Positions 18,230-26,304 of a DNA stretch of 64,000 bases are shown piece after piece. The DNA lies in assembly GCF_002101885.1 (NCBI RefSeq), contig NZ_LQPS01000038.1:1-64000 (forward strand), written 5' to 3'. Within the stretch, counting starts at the first letter, position 1. Each line of letters begins with the position of its first letter. Origin of the DNA: Mycolicibacter senuensis (lineage in GTDB: Bacteria; Actinomycetota; Actinomycetes; Mycobacteriales; Mycobacteriaceae). Made by a program: the position numbers and the translations under genes. The notes under the pieces are model-generated. The model was not told the DNA's origin, did not search any database, and saw only the letters and a program-made list of their open reading frames with translations.

Positions 18230-19021
18230 GTGATCCTCGATAGATTCCGACTCGATAACTCGGTCGCCGTCGTCACCGGCGCCGGCCGTGGCCTAGGCGC
18301 GGCGATCGCCGTAGCGTTCGCCGAAGCCGGCGCTGACGTCGTCATCGCCGCGCGTACCCGATCCCAACTAGAGGCCGTCGCCGAACAGGTCGAAAGCACC
18401 GGGCGTCGCGCCCACATCGTCGCCGCCGACCTGGCCCACCCCGAAGAGACCGCCAAGCTGGCAGCTGAGGCCGTCGACGCCTTCGGCAGGCTCGACATCG
18501 TCGTCAATAATGTCGGCGGCACCATGCCCAACATGTTGCTGGCCACCTCGGCCAAAGACCTCAAGGACGCGCTGACCTTCAACGTCGTCACCGCGCACGC
18601 GCTGACCACCGCCGCCGCGCCGCTGATGCTGGAACACGCCGGCGGCGGCTCGGTCATCAATATCACCTCGACGATGGGGCGGCTGGCCGGGCGTGGATTC
18701 GCCGCCTACGGAACCGCCAAGGCCGCGCTGGCCCACTACACCCGGCTGGCCGCCATGGACCTGTGCCCGAAGATCCGCGTCAACGGCATCGCACCGGGAT
18801 CGATCTTGACCTCCGCGCTGGATGTGGTGGCGTCCAACGACGAACTCCGCGAACCGATGGAGAAGGTGACCCCGATGCGACGACTCGGCGATCCGACCGA
18901 TATCGCCGCTGCCGCAGTCTATTTGGCCTCGCCGGCGGGAAGTTATCTCACCGGCAAGATCCTCGAGGTCGATGGGGGCATCACGTTCCCGAACCTCGAT
19001 CTGCCCATCCCCGACCTGTAG
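18230..19021 (+). CDS. Short-chain dehydrogenase/reductase (Rv0927c-like)
   Basis: 263 residues, GTG start. Classical [11 protein letters not shown] cofactor loop (~16-23), NNVGG (~92), catalytic Ser in NITSTMG (~145) and YGTAK (Tyr ~160, Lys ~164), and a PG-motif IAPGSI. It is probably NAD(P)-dependent oxidation or reduction of an alcohol or keto group. It is first gene of an operon with a DapB-like reductase (11 bp downstream) and an NRAMP transporter. The same order, SDR - DapB-like - mntH, occurs in M. tuberculosis (Rv0927c/Rv0926c, then Rv0924c after one more gene). Substrate unknown. Confidence 0.88.
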   Translation: MILDRFRLDNSVAVVTGAGRGLGAAIAVAFAEAGADVVIAARTRSQLEAVAEQVESTGRRAHIVAADLAHPEETAKLAAEAVDAFGRLDIVVNNVGGTMPNMLLATSAKDLKDALTFNVVTAHALTTAAAPLMLEHAGGGSVINITSTMGRLAGRGFAAYGTAKAALAHYTRLAAMDLCPKIRVNGIAPGSILTSALDVVASNDELREPMEKVTPMRRLGDPTDIAAAAVYLASPAGSYLTGKILEVDGGITFPNLDLPIPDL

Positions 19022-19032
19022 AGGACACCGCT

Positions 19033-20109
19033 ATGCCCATTCGCGTCGCCCAGATCGGCACCGGCAATGTCGGTGTCCACGCCCTGAAAGCACTGATCAC
19101 CAACCCGGAATTCGAGCTGACCGGGGTGTGGGTGTCCTCGGACGCCAAGGCCGGCAAAGACGCCGCCGAGCTGGCCGGCCTGGACACTCCGACCGGGGTG
19201 TCCGCGACCACCGACCTGCAGCAGATACTCGACGCCAAACCCGACTGCGTGGTCTACACCGCGCTGGCCGACAACCGGCTCGTCGAGGCGCTGGACGACT
19301 TCCGGCGCATCCTGGCGGCCGGGATCAACGTGGCCGGCAGCAGCGCGGTGTTCCTGCAGTACCCGTGGCAGGTGCTGCCCGCCGAGATGCTCTCCCCGCT
19401 CGAAGACGCCGCCAAGGCCGGCAACGCGAGCCTGTTCGTCAACGGCATCGACCCGGGCTTCGCCAACGACCTGCTGCCGCTGGCGCTGGCGGGCACATGT
19501 CAGAGCATCCAGCAGATCCGCTGCATGGAGATCGTCGACTACGCCACCTATGACAGCCCCGCCGTCATGTTCGACGTCATGGGGTTCGGCCAGCCGATCG
19601 ACGAGGTGCCGATGCTGCTGCAGCCGGGCGTGCTCAGTCTGGCGTGGGGTTCGGTGGTGCGCCAGCTGGCAGCCGGTCTGGGCCTCGAACTCGACTCCGT
19701 CGAGCAGTCCCACGTGCGGGTGCCCGCACCGGAGGACTTCACCATCTCCGCCGGCGATATCACAAAAGGCACTGCGGCTGCGCTGCGATTCGAGGTGCGC
19801 GGCATGGTCGACGGTCATCCGGCGGTCGTCCTCGAGCACGTCACCCGGCTGCGCGACGACCTGTGCCCGGAGTGGCCGCAACCGGCCCAGCCCGGCGGGT
19901 CCTACCGCGTCGAGGTGACCGGGGAGCCGTCCTATGCGCTGGACCTGTGCCTGTCCAGCCCCAACGGCGACCACAACCACGCCGGGCTGGTGGCCACCGC
20001 CATGCGCGTCGTCAACGCCGTTCCGGCGGTGGTGGCCGCTGAGCCGGGTATCCGGACCACCCTGGAACTGCCACTGGTCACCGGACGGGGGCTTTACGCT
20101 CGTCCTTGA
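19033..20109 (+). CDS. DapB-like NAD(P)-binding protein (Rv0926c-like)
   Basis: 358 residues from the ATG at 19033. The N-terminus MPIRVAQIGTGNVGVHALK is a Rossmann dinucleotide-binding motif of the dihydrodipicolinate-reductase type. It is not true DapB: it is about 100 residues longer and lacks the lysine-pathway active-site signature; related proteins include 2,4-diaminopentanoate dehydrogenase-like enzymes. The C-terminal part carries the substrate domain (DPGFANDLLPL). Its stop overlaps the mntH start (TGATG), which implies coupled translation. Function undetermined. Confidence 0.82.
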   Translation: MPIRVAQIGTGNVGVHALKALITNPEFELTGVWVSSDAKAGKDAAELAGLDTPTGVSATTDLQQILDAKPDCVVYTALADNRLVEALDDFRRILAAGINVAGSSAVFLQYPWQVLPAEMLSPLEDAAKAGNASLFVNGIDPGFANDLLPLALAGTCQSIQQIRCMEIVDYATYDSPAVMFDVMGFGQPIDEVPMLLQPGVLSLAWGSVVRQLAAGLGLELDSVEQSHVRVPAPEDFTISAGDITKGTAAALRFEVRGMVDGHPAVVLEHVTRLRDDLCPEWPQPAQPGGSYRVEVTGEPSYALDLCLSSPNGDHNHAGLVATAMRVVNAVPAVVAAEPGIRTTLELPLVTGRGLYARP

Positions 20110-21344
20110 TGACGCGCGTGGGCAAGCCGGTACGGCGACAGCCGGGCTGGTATCTGCTCGGGCCGGCGTTCGTCGCCGCCATCGCCTATGTCGACCCGGG
20201 CAATGTCGCAGCCAACGTCAGCGCCGGTGCGACCTTCGGGTACCTGCTGGTCTGGGTGATCGTCACGGCGAACGTGATGGCCGGTCTGGTGCAGTACCTC
20301 TCGGCCAAGCTGGGATTGGTGACCGGGCTCTCGCTGCCTGAGGCGGTCGGAAGTGTTGCCCGTCGCCCGACGCGGATCGCGTATTGGCTGCAGGCCGAGT
20401 TGGTCGCCATGGCAACCGATCTCGCCGAGGTGGTGGGCGGCGCCATCGCCCTGCACCTCATCTTCGGCCTGCCGTTGATGTTGGGCGGGATCATCACCGG
20501 CGCGGTGTCGATGGCCTTGCTGGTCGTCGGCGACCGGCGTGGGCCGCGGGCCTTCGAGCAGGTCTTCAGCGGGCTGTTGGCCGTCATCGCGATCGGGTTC
20601 CTGGCCAGCCTGGTGGTCGGTCCGCCGCCGGTGACCGACGTCGCCGGCGGCCTGGTGCCCCGCTTCGACGGAACCGAGAGCGTGCTGTTGGCGACCGCGA
20701 TCCTGGGGGCCACGGTCATGCCGCATGCGGTGTATCTGCACTCCGGCCTGGCCCGTGACCGGCACGGGCGCCCGGAAGCCGGGCGAGCGCGGCAGCGCAT
20801 GCTCCGGGTGACCCGCTGGGATGTCGGCCTGGCAATGCTGCTTGCCGGCGCGGTGAACCTGGCCATGCTGTTGGTGGCCGCCGCGAACCTGGCCGGGCGC
20901 GAGGGTACCGACTCGATCGAGGGTGCGCACGCCGCGGTACGCGATGCGCTCGGCCCGACGGTCGCGCTGTTCTTCGCGGTCGGGCTGTTGGCCTCCGGCC
21001 TGGCCTCGACGTCGGTGGGCGCCTACGCCGGCGCGATGATCATGCAGGGCCTGTTGCGGGTGTCGGTGCCGCTGCTGCTGCGCCGCCTGGTCACGTTGAT
21101 CCCGGCGCTGGTGATCCTGGCGGCGGGCATCGATCCCACTCGGGCACTGGTGATCTCCCAGGTGGTGCTCTCGTTCGGCATCCCGTTCGCCCTGGTCCCG
21201 CTGATCCGGCTCACCAGCGACCGCGCACTGATGGGCGCGGACGCGAACCGGCGGCTGACGTCGGCGCTCGGGTGGGCCGTCACGGTCGTGATCGGCGTGC
21301 TCAACATGGCGCTGATCTACCTGACCGTCACCGGGACGGGCTGA
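20109..21344 (+). CDS. mntH: NRAMP-family Mn(II)/divalent metal transporter
   Basis: 411 residues from the ATG at 20109; a TTG one codon upstream is equally possible. It contains the NRAMP metal-binding motif DPGN in TM1 (AYVDPGNVAANV), MPHAVYLHS in TM6 (canonical MPH motif) and about 11 TM helices. It imports Mn(II), perhaps Fe(II), with protons across the inner membrane. It is the last gene of the operon with the SDR and DapB-like genes and overlaps the latter by 1 nt. The M. tuberculosis gene that lies between the orthologues (Rv0925c) is absent. No Mn riboswitch or MntR box is apparent. Confidence 0.92.
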   Translation: MTRVGKPVRRQPGWYLLGPAFVAAIAYVDPGNVAANVSAGATFGYLLVWVIVTANVMAGLVQYLSAKLGLVTGLSLPEAVGSVARRPTRIAYWLQAELVAMATDLAEVVGGAIALHLIFGLPLMLGGIITGAVSMALLVVGDRRGPRAFEQVFSGLLAVIAIGFLASLVVGPPPVTDVAGGLVPRFDGTESVLLATAILGATVMPHAVYLHSGLARDRHGRPEAGRARQRMLRVTRWDVGLAMLLAGAVNLAMLLVAAANLAGREGTDSIEGAHAAVRDALGPTVALFFAVGLLASGLASTSVGAYAGAMIMQGLLRVSVPLLLRRLVTLIPALVILAAGIDPTRALVISQVVLSFGIPFALVPLIRLTSDRALMGADANRRLTSALGWAVTVVIGVLNMALIYLTVTGTG

Positions 21345-21347
21345 GCG

Positions 21348-22265
21348 TCAGGCGGAGACGCTCTCGCGCGCCTTGGCCTTCTCCTCGTAGTGCGTGGCCC
21401 GCTCGTCGACCATCTTGAGGAACCCGTCGATCTGTTCGCGGGCCTGCTCACCGTCGGGGCCGAAGCCGTCGCGCTCGAAGACCTTCCAGAACCGCAGCAC
21501 CGGCTGCACCACGTCGTCGTGGTGGATGCGCAGGTCGTAGATGCCGGCCTTGGCGATAAGCAGGGCGTTCTCCTGGAAGCCGGGCATGTTCATGCCGGGC
21601 ATCGAGAAGCCGAGCACCTCGTCGCGGATGGCGCACATGGCCTCATCCGGCGCGATGTCCAGGGCCGCGTCCATCAGGTTGCGATAGAACACCATGTGCA
21701 GGTTCTCGTCCAGAGCGACGCGGGCCAGCAACTGGTCGGCGATCGGGCAGCCCGAGGCCTTGCCGGTGTTGCGGTGCGACACCCGGGTGGCGAGTTCCTG
21801 GAACGACACGTACGCCAACGCCTGCAGCGGGGTCTTGTCGCCGGAGTCGTACCCGGCGATGGTGTGCTGCATCCGCATGTTCTCGAGATTCACCGGGTCG
21901 ATGCCCCGGGTGACGACGAGGTAGTCGCGCAGCGCGATGCTGTGGCGGCCCTCCTCGGCGGTCCACTGCCCGACCCAGGAACCCCAGGCGCCGTCCCGGC
22001 CGAAGCGGGTGGCGATCTCCCGGTGATAGGACGGCAGGTTGTCCTCGGTCAGCAGGTTGACCAGCAGCGCGGCCTTGGCGACCGGGTCCAGCGGCGAGTC
22101 TTCGGGAACCCAGTCCTCGCCCCCGAGGAAGGCGAAGTCGCGCCCCTTGCTCCACGGCACGTAGTCGTGGGGCAGCCACGGCTTGGCGGCCTTGAGGTGG
22201 CGGTTGAGATTCTGCTCGACAATCGGCTCCAGCTCGTGCAGTAGCGCCGTCTGGACGTTCGTCAT
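21348..22265 (-). CDS. Acyl-[ACP] desaturase, DesA1-type ferritin-like di-iron enzyme
   Basis: 305 residues from the ATG at 22265, which has GGAG 7 nt upstream; an ATG 8 codons earlier is less favoured. Di-iron ligands are visible in EDNLPSYHREIA (~73), EEGRHSIALRDY (~103), FQELATR (~150) and DENLHMVFYRN (~185). The opening HELEPIVEQNLNRHL and the PWLPHDYVPW motif match mycobacterial DesA1/DesA2. It introduces a double bond into an ACP-bound chain, in mycobacteria a step of mycolate or unsaturated fatty acid synthesis. It stands alone downstream of a long perfect palindrome, so it is probably repressor-controlled. Confidence 0.92.
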   Translation of the reverse strand: MTNVQTALLHELEPIVEQNLNRHLKAAKPWLPHDYVPWSKGRDFAFLGGEDWVPEDSPLDPVAKAALLVNLLTEDNLPSYHREIATRFGRDGAWGSWVGQWTAEEGRHSIALRDYLVVTRGIDPVNLENMRMQHTIAGYDSGDKTPLQALAYVSFQELATRVSHRNTGKASGCPIADQLLARVALDENLHMVFYRNLMDAALDIAPDEAMCAIRDEVLGFSMPGMNMPGFQENALLIAKAGIYDLRIHHDDVVQPVLRFWKVFERDGFGPDGEQAREQIDGFLKMVDERATHYEEKAKARESVSA

Positions 22266-22313
22266 GTTTGCTCCATCCCGGATCGACATGCGGGCAGTCG
22301 ATTGGCCCCCCGG

Positions 22314-22339
22314 CCGAACCTACGGTTCCGTAGGTTCGG
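22314..22339. promoter_or_regulatory. 26-bp perfect palindrome in the desaturase promoter
   Basis: Left arm CCGAACCTACGG, centre TT, and the right arm is the exact 12-base reverse complement. It lies 49 bp upstream of the desaturase start. The central 12 bases equal the core of the palindrome ahead of mmpS (15886-15899). The length and perfection suggest a TetR-type dimer, or two overlapping half-sites. Confidence 0.75.
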
Positions 22340-22437
22340 CATTCACGGTAAACATGGAGCTTGGCACATGTCAACCTCCGAATTTCGCGCTTTCGGCGCA
22401 TTCGGCGTACCGCGGACGGCCTTCCGACCGGTCGCCG

Positions 22438-22866
22438 CTAGCTGTTGGCGCGATTCTCCGATTCCCGCTTGAGCCCGTCGGCCTCCATATCGACGTATCG
22501 CCTGATGCGTCCGGCCGCGGCCAACTTGCCCAGCCAGGCCATCGGACCGGTCAGCGCGAAGGTCAGGACCGCCCGAACACCGGAACCGGCCGGTGTCAGC
22601 TCGTGGTAGCCGGTGGACCGCATTCCCGCCGCCGATGCCGTCCAGGTGAAGGACCGCTCGTCTATCAGTTCGGTAATGGTGAAGACCAACGGCCGGCCGG
22701 CGGGCTGCTGGACGCGCGCTGTGCTGCCCACTCGCAGTGGACCGGAGTCGAGTCGGGTGATCTCGCGCATCGACGCCGTCCAGTCCGGCCAGCGTTCGAT
22801 ATCGGCCAGGACGGCCCACACGTCGGCGGGCCGGGCGGCGATATCGACGGTGCGGGCGTAGCGCAA
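22438..22866 (-). CDS. SRPBCC (START-like) ligand-binding protein
   Basis: 142 residues. The TTG at 22866 is chosen because AAGGAGG lies 7 nt upstream and the fold begins there (RYARTVDIAARPADVW). Pattern PADVWAVLADIERWPDWTASM is the typical polyketide-cyclase/SRPBCC opening; a long C-terminal helix (LAAAGRIRRYVDMEADGLK) closes the cavity. Members bind small hydrophobic ligands; no catalytic residues can be assigned. It is divergent from the SDR gene at 22944, which suggests co-regulation. Confidence 0.8.
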   Translation of the reverse strand: MRYARTVDIAARPADVWAVLADIERWPDWTASMREITRLDSGPLRVGSTARVQQPAGRPLVFTITELIDERSFTWTASAAGMRSTGYHELTPAGSGVRAVLTFALTGPMAWLGKLAAAGRIRRYVDMEADGLKRESENRANS

Positions 22867-22943
22867 GCCGCTGCCTCCTTCCCGAATGTTGTGGACGTTA
22901 TACGGTTGCGCCGGATATCGACAGGCTGAGGCGAGGATTCTGG

Positions 22944-23684
22944 ATGACCGATCTGTCAGGCAAAGTCGCACTGGTGACCGGCGCCTCATCGGGGCTCGGT
23001 GCGGCCGCGGCGCAGCTGTTCGCGCGGCGCGGCGCATCGGTGTTCGGGCTCGCCCGCGATGCCGAACGGCTGGCCGCGGTGTTCGCCGATGTGCCCGGTG
23101 GACGCTTCGCCAGCACCGACATCAGCACCGCGCCTGCCTGCACGGCGGCGGTAGGCCAGTGCGTCGAGCAGTTCGGCCGGCTCGACGTCTTGGTCAACGT
23201 CGCCGGAGCCCACCAGATGCGCCACACCCTCGAGGTCACCGACGGTGACTGGGCCCACGACCTGGCGGTCAACCTCAATGGGCCGTTCTTTCTGTGTCGC
23301 GCAGCGCTGCCGCACCTGCTGGAGACGGCCGGAAACATCGTCAACGTCGCCTCGATCGCCGGAGTGGAGGGCCAGGCCTACTCGGCGGGCTACTGCGCGG
23401 CCAAGCACGGACTCGTAGGCCTGACCCGGTCGCTGGCCGTGGAGTTCACCGCGGAGAAGTTGCGGGTGAACGCCGTGTGCCCGGGTGGGATGCTGACCCC
23501 GCAGGTGACGAACTTCCAACTTCCCGAGGGCGCCGACGTCAACCTGGTCATGCGGGTGGCCTCACCCCGCGGCATGAGCGCACCGGGCGACGTCGCCGAG
23601 GTGATCGCGTTTCTGGCCAGCGACGCCGCGGCCGCCGTCCACGGCGCGGTGTACCTGACCGACAACGGTAAGACGGCCGGATAG
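22944..23684 (+). CDS. Short-chain dehydrogenase/reductase
   Basis: 246 residues. Classical SDR: TGASSGLG (~12), NVAGA (~83), Ser in VASIAG (~132) and YCAAK (Tyr ~146, Lys ~150), followed by CPGGMLTP. NAD(P)(H)-dependent oxidoreductase of unknown substrate. It is divergent from an SRPBCC protein and convergent with an acyl-CoA dehydrogenase; its own operon has no other member. Confidence 0.87.
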   Translation: MTDLSGKVALVTGASSGLGAAAAQLFARRGASVFGLARDAERLAAVFADVPGGRFASTDISTAPACTAAVGQCVEQFGRLDVLVNVAGAHQMRHTLEVTDGDWAHDLAVNLNGPFFLCRAALPHLLETAGNIVNVASIAGVEGQAYSAGYCAAKHGLVGLTRSLAVEFTAEKLRVNAVCPGGMLTPQVTNFQLPEGADVNLVMRVASPRGMSAPGDVAEVIAFLASDAAAAVHGAVYLTDNGKTAG

Positions 23685-23693
23685 CCTTCGCGG

Positions 23694-24905
23694 TCAGCGC
23701 AGCGGCAGACCGGTGAGTGCCCGCGCGATCACCAGGCGCTGGATCTCACTGGTGCCTTCGAAGATGGTGAAGATCTTCGCGTCGCGGTGCATCCGCTCGA
23801 CCGGGTAGTCACGGGTGTAACCGTTGCCGCCGAGGATCTGAATCGCTTCGTCGGTGACATAGACCGCGGTCTCGCTGGCGACCAGTTTGGCCATCGAGCC
23901 CTCCGCGTTGTCGAAAGATTTGTTGTTACGTGCCATCCAGCCGGCTCGCCAGACCAGCAGCCGGGCAGCATCGATACGGCTCTTCATATCGGCCAGCTTG
24001 AAGGCGACAGCCTGGAACTCGCCGATCTTGCGGCCGAACTGCTCACGCTGGCAGGCATAGTCCAGCGCGTATTCGTAGGCGGCGCGCGCCACTCCGACCG
24101 CCATCGCCCCGACCGACGGGCGGGTGCGCTCGAAGGTCTTCATCGCGGCCTGTCCCCCGGCCGATGCACCGGATTTGACGCGGGCGACCCGTTCCTCGAA
24201 CTTCTCCCGGCCGCCCAGGATCATGTCCTCGGGTAGCCGGACGTTATCCAGGACGATCTCGGCGGTGTGCGACGCCCGGATGCCGTGCTTCTTGAACTTC
24301 TGTCCCTGGGCCAGTCCCGCGGTGTCGGGACCGATGACGAACGTGGCCTGTCCGCGTGAGCCGAGTTCGGGATAGACCGAGGCGACGACGATGTGCACGT
24401 TGGCGATGCCGCCGTTGGTGGCCCAGGTCTTGGTGCCGTTGAGCACCCATTCGCGGGTGGCTTGGTCGAAACGGGCACGGGTGCGAATCGCGCCCACGTC
24501 CGAACCGGCATCGGGTTCGGAAGAGCAGAAGGCCCCGAGTTTGGGCTCGTCAGCCGTCCCGAACATCTCGGGCAGCCAGCGGCCCAGCTGCTCGGGAGTT
24601 CCGTTGCCCGCCAAGGCGGCGGCCGCCAGGCCGGTCCCCAGAATCGACAGCGCGATCCCGGCGTCACCCCAGAACAGTTCCTCGAACACCGTCAGCATTC
24701 CGATCCCGCTCGGTTCGGCGGCTTGCGTGGCGAACAGCTCGGGTGAGTACAGGCCGATCTTGGCCGCCTCCTGAATGACGGGCCACGGCGTCTCCTCACG
24801 CTCGTCCCATTCGGCGGCGGCCGGACGGACGACATCGGCGGCGAATTGATGCACCCAGTCCCGGACCTCGATCACGTCGTCACTGAGCTCTACCGAGAAC
24901 GACAT
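23694..24905 (-). CDS. Acyl-CoA dehydrogenase
   Basis: 403 residues from the ATG at 24905 (GGAG 5 nt upstream). Three-domain ACAD: N-terminal helices, central beta-domain ([26 protein letters not shown]) and C-terminal helical domain. The catalytic Glu is in the canonical place, [15 protein letters not shown] near residue 385, and the FAD-binding [16 protein letters not shown] precedes it. It oxidises a saturated acyl-CoA to the 2-enoyl-CoA. It is monocistronic as far as can be seen. The 213 bp between its start and crcB contain no gene I can support. Confidence 0.92.
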   Translation of the reverse strand: MSFSVELSDDVIEVRDWVHQFAADVVRPAAAEWDEREETPWPVIQEAAKIGLYSPELFATQAAEPSGIGMLTVFEELFWGDAGIALSILGTGLAAAALAGNGTPEQLGRWLPEMFGTADEPKLGAFCSSEPDAGSDVGAIRTRARFDQATREWVLNGTKTWATNGGIANVHIVVASVYPELGSRGQATFVIGPDTAGLAQGQKFKKHGIRASHTAEIVLDNVRLPEDMILGGREKFEERVARVKSGASAGGQAAMKTFERTRPSVGAMAVGVARAAYEYALDYACQREQFGRKIGEFQAVAFKLADMKSRIDAARLLVWRAGWMARNNKSFDNAEGSMAKLVASETAVYVTDEAIQILGGNGYTRDYPVERMHRDAKIFTIFEGTSEIQRLVIARALTGLPLR

Positions 24906-25118
24906 TGTTTCTCCTGGGAATCCGTGGGCGGCCCTTGCACGCGGCCGACTTGATTGTGGCACCCGGTCCTGTTGTCCACCACGGCCGGCATCGATGACGA
25001 CCCAGAAGCGACGCCGGCCTGGCCGGAATGCTGTCGGTGCCGCAGCGCTGAGCGGCCGTCGAAGCCCTCGTGACTGCCCCGCGTGACACCCCGATCACCG
25101 GCTGCCCGCCGCGACGTA

Positions 25119-25487
25119 TCACAACCAGAGAGCTTGCGCTGCAACGTTTCCGGTGTAGTAGGCACCGAGTCCGCAGGTCAGCGTGAGCACCAGGTTGGCC
25201 ACCGCATAGAGCCGTGCGCCGGCACCGGCCAGCTGGAGGGTCTCGTAGGAGAAGGTCGAGTAGGTGGTCAGTGCCCCGCACAACCCGGTGCCGATCAATA
25301 GCTGCCATCGCTGGTCACCACCGCTCACCGCGCCGGTGAGCACACCCAGGATCAGGCTGCCGAGCACGTTGGCGGTGAACGTGCCCCACGGGAAGGTGGT
25401 GTCGTGCCGGGCTTGTACGAATCGATCGGTCAGGTATCGCAGCGGCGCCCCGACCGCCGCGCCGGCGATGACCAGCAGCCAGTTCAC
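25119..25487 (-). CDS. crcB: CrcB/Fluc fluoride channel subunit
   Basis: 122 residues, four TM helices. Fluc signatures: [11 protein letters not shown] near 15, [16 protein letters not shown] (~33, the Asn on the TM2 break) and [13 protein letters not shown] (~75, the Phe-containing TM3 break). It exports toxic fluoride passively through a dual-topology dimer. Last gene of crcB - DUF190 - crcB; the two paralogues probably form an antiparallel heterodimer. No fluoride riboswitch is visible upstream of the operon. Confidence 0.93.
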   Translation of the reverse strand: MNWLLVIAGAAVGAPLRYLTDRFVQARHDTTFPWGTFTANVLGSLILGVLTGAVSGGDQRWQLLIGTGLCGALTTYSTFSYETLQLAGAGARLYAVANLVLTLTCGLGAYYTGNVAAQALWL

Positions 25488-25834
25488 TGAACGTCAGCGG
25501 GCCGGCCGACGTGCCGGACGACCTCGACTTCGTCGAGCAGGATCAGGCCCTCGGTGACCAATTCGTCGAGCTGCGGCAGGAAGTCGCGGATCCGCTCGGC
25601 GGTGTCGACGATGATGACCGAGACCGGCAGATCCTCCGACAGCGACAGCAACCGGGTGGTGTGAATGGCCGAGGACGCACCGTAGCCCTCCACGCCGCGG
25701 AACACCGTCGCACCGGCAAGCCCGGCCCGGCGGGCCCGATGCACGATCTCACTGAACAGCGGCTTGCGGTGCCAGGTGTCGCTCTCCCCGACGAACACCG
25801 TCATGCGCAGGGCGGATCCGGTGAGCTGGGTCAT
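25484..25834 (-). CDS. DUF190 (PII-like) protein of the fluoride operon
   Basis: 116 residues from the ATG at 25834, with AGGAGG 5 nt upstream. DUF190/UPF0166 proteins have a PII-like ferredoxin fold; here [19 protein letters not shown], then [18 protein letters not shown], closely match the family. They commonly lie between two crcB genes, as here, with 4-nt overlaps on both sides. They are presumed cytoplasmic regulators of transport; the ligand is not established. Confidence 0.9.
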   Translation of the reverse strand: MTQLTGSALRMTVFVGESDTWHRKPLFSEIVHRARRAGLAGATVFRGVEGYGASSAIHTTRLLSLSEDLPVSVIIVDTAERIRDFLPQLDELVTEGLILLDEVEVVRHVGRPADVQ

Positions 25835-26301
25835 GCTGTCCTCCTGATGATCAGACGTCGGGTGAGGGCCGCGGTGGTCCAGGTGGCGACCAGCACCAGC
25901 ACCGGAGTGATGAGTAGATAGATCACCGCCCGGGCCAGCTGTCCAGCGGCCGCCAGGGTGTCGACATCGCTGGCGAACGTGGAGAACGTCGTATAACCGC
26001 CCAGCACACCGGTGCCCAACAGCGGGCGTAGCAGCCGGTGGCCCACCCACAGTTCGGTGATCGCCACCATCAACGCCCCCATCAACGCGCACCCGCTGAC
26101 GTTGATAAGCAATGTGGCCCAGGGAAAGCCGCCCGAAGGGGCGGGCCACGCCAGCTCGATGCCGTAGCGGGCGCATGCCCCGACCGCGCCACCGAGAGCA
26201 ACAGCCGCGACCACCGGCGCCTGCTCACGCACCGCAGAGGACCGCCGGCGCCGAACAAACAGGTCAGGGCCGACGGTCACATCGGGCTCCGGTATCGCCA
26301 T
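25831..26301 (-). CDS. crcB: CrcB/Fluc fluoride channel subunit with N-terminal extension
   Basis: 156 residues; about 25 extra polar/basic residues precede the four TM helices. Signatures: [15 protein letters not shown] (~37), [16 protein letters not shown] (~60) and [13 protein letters not shown] (~98). It pairs with the CrcB at 25119-25487. It begins 3 bp after the stop of the molybdopterin oxidoreductase gene, so the fluoride genes are probably transcribed with that gene. Confidence 0.93.
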   Translation of the reverse strand: MAIPEPDVTVGPDLFVRRRRSSAVREQAPVVAAVALGGAVGACARYGIELAWPAPSGGFPWATLLINVSGCALMGALMVAITELWVGHRLLRPLLGTGVLGGYTTFSTFASDVDTLAAAGQLARAVIYLLITPVLVLVATWTTAALTRRLIIRRTA

Positions 26302-26304
26302 CGC

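Noticed and set aside
24906..25118. Small ORFs between the acyl-CoA dehydrogenase and crcB
   Set aside because: Short frames on both strands lack ribosome sites and recognisable composition; treated as intergenic.
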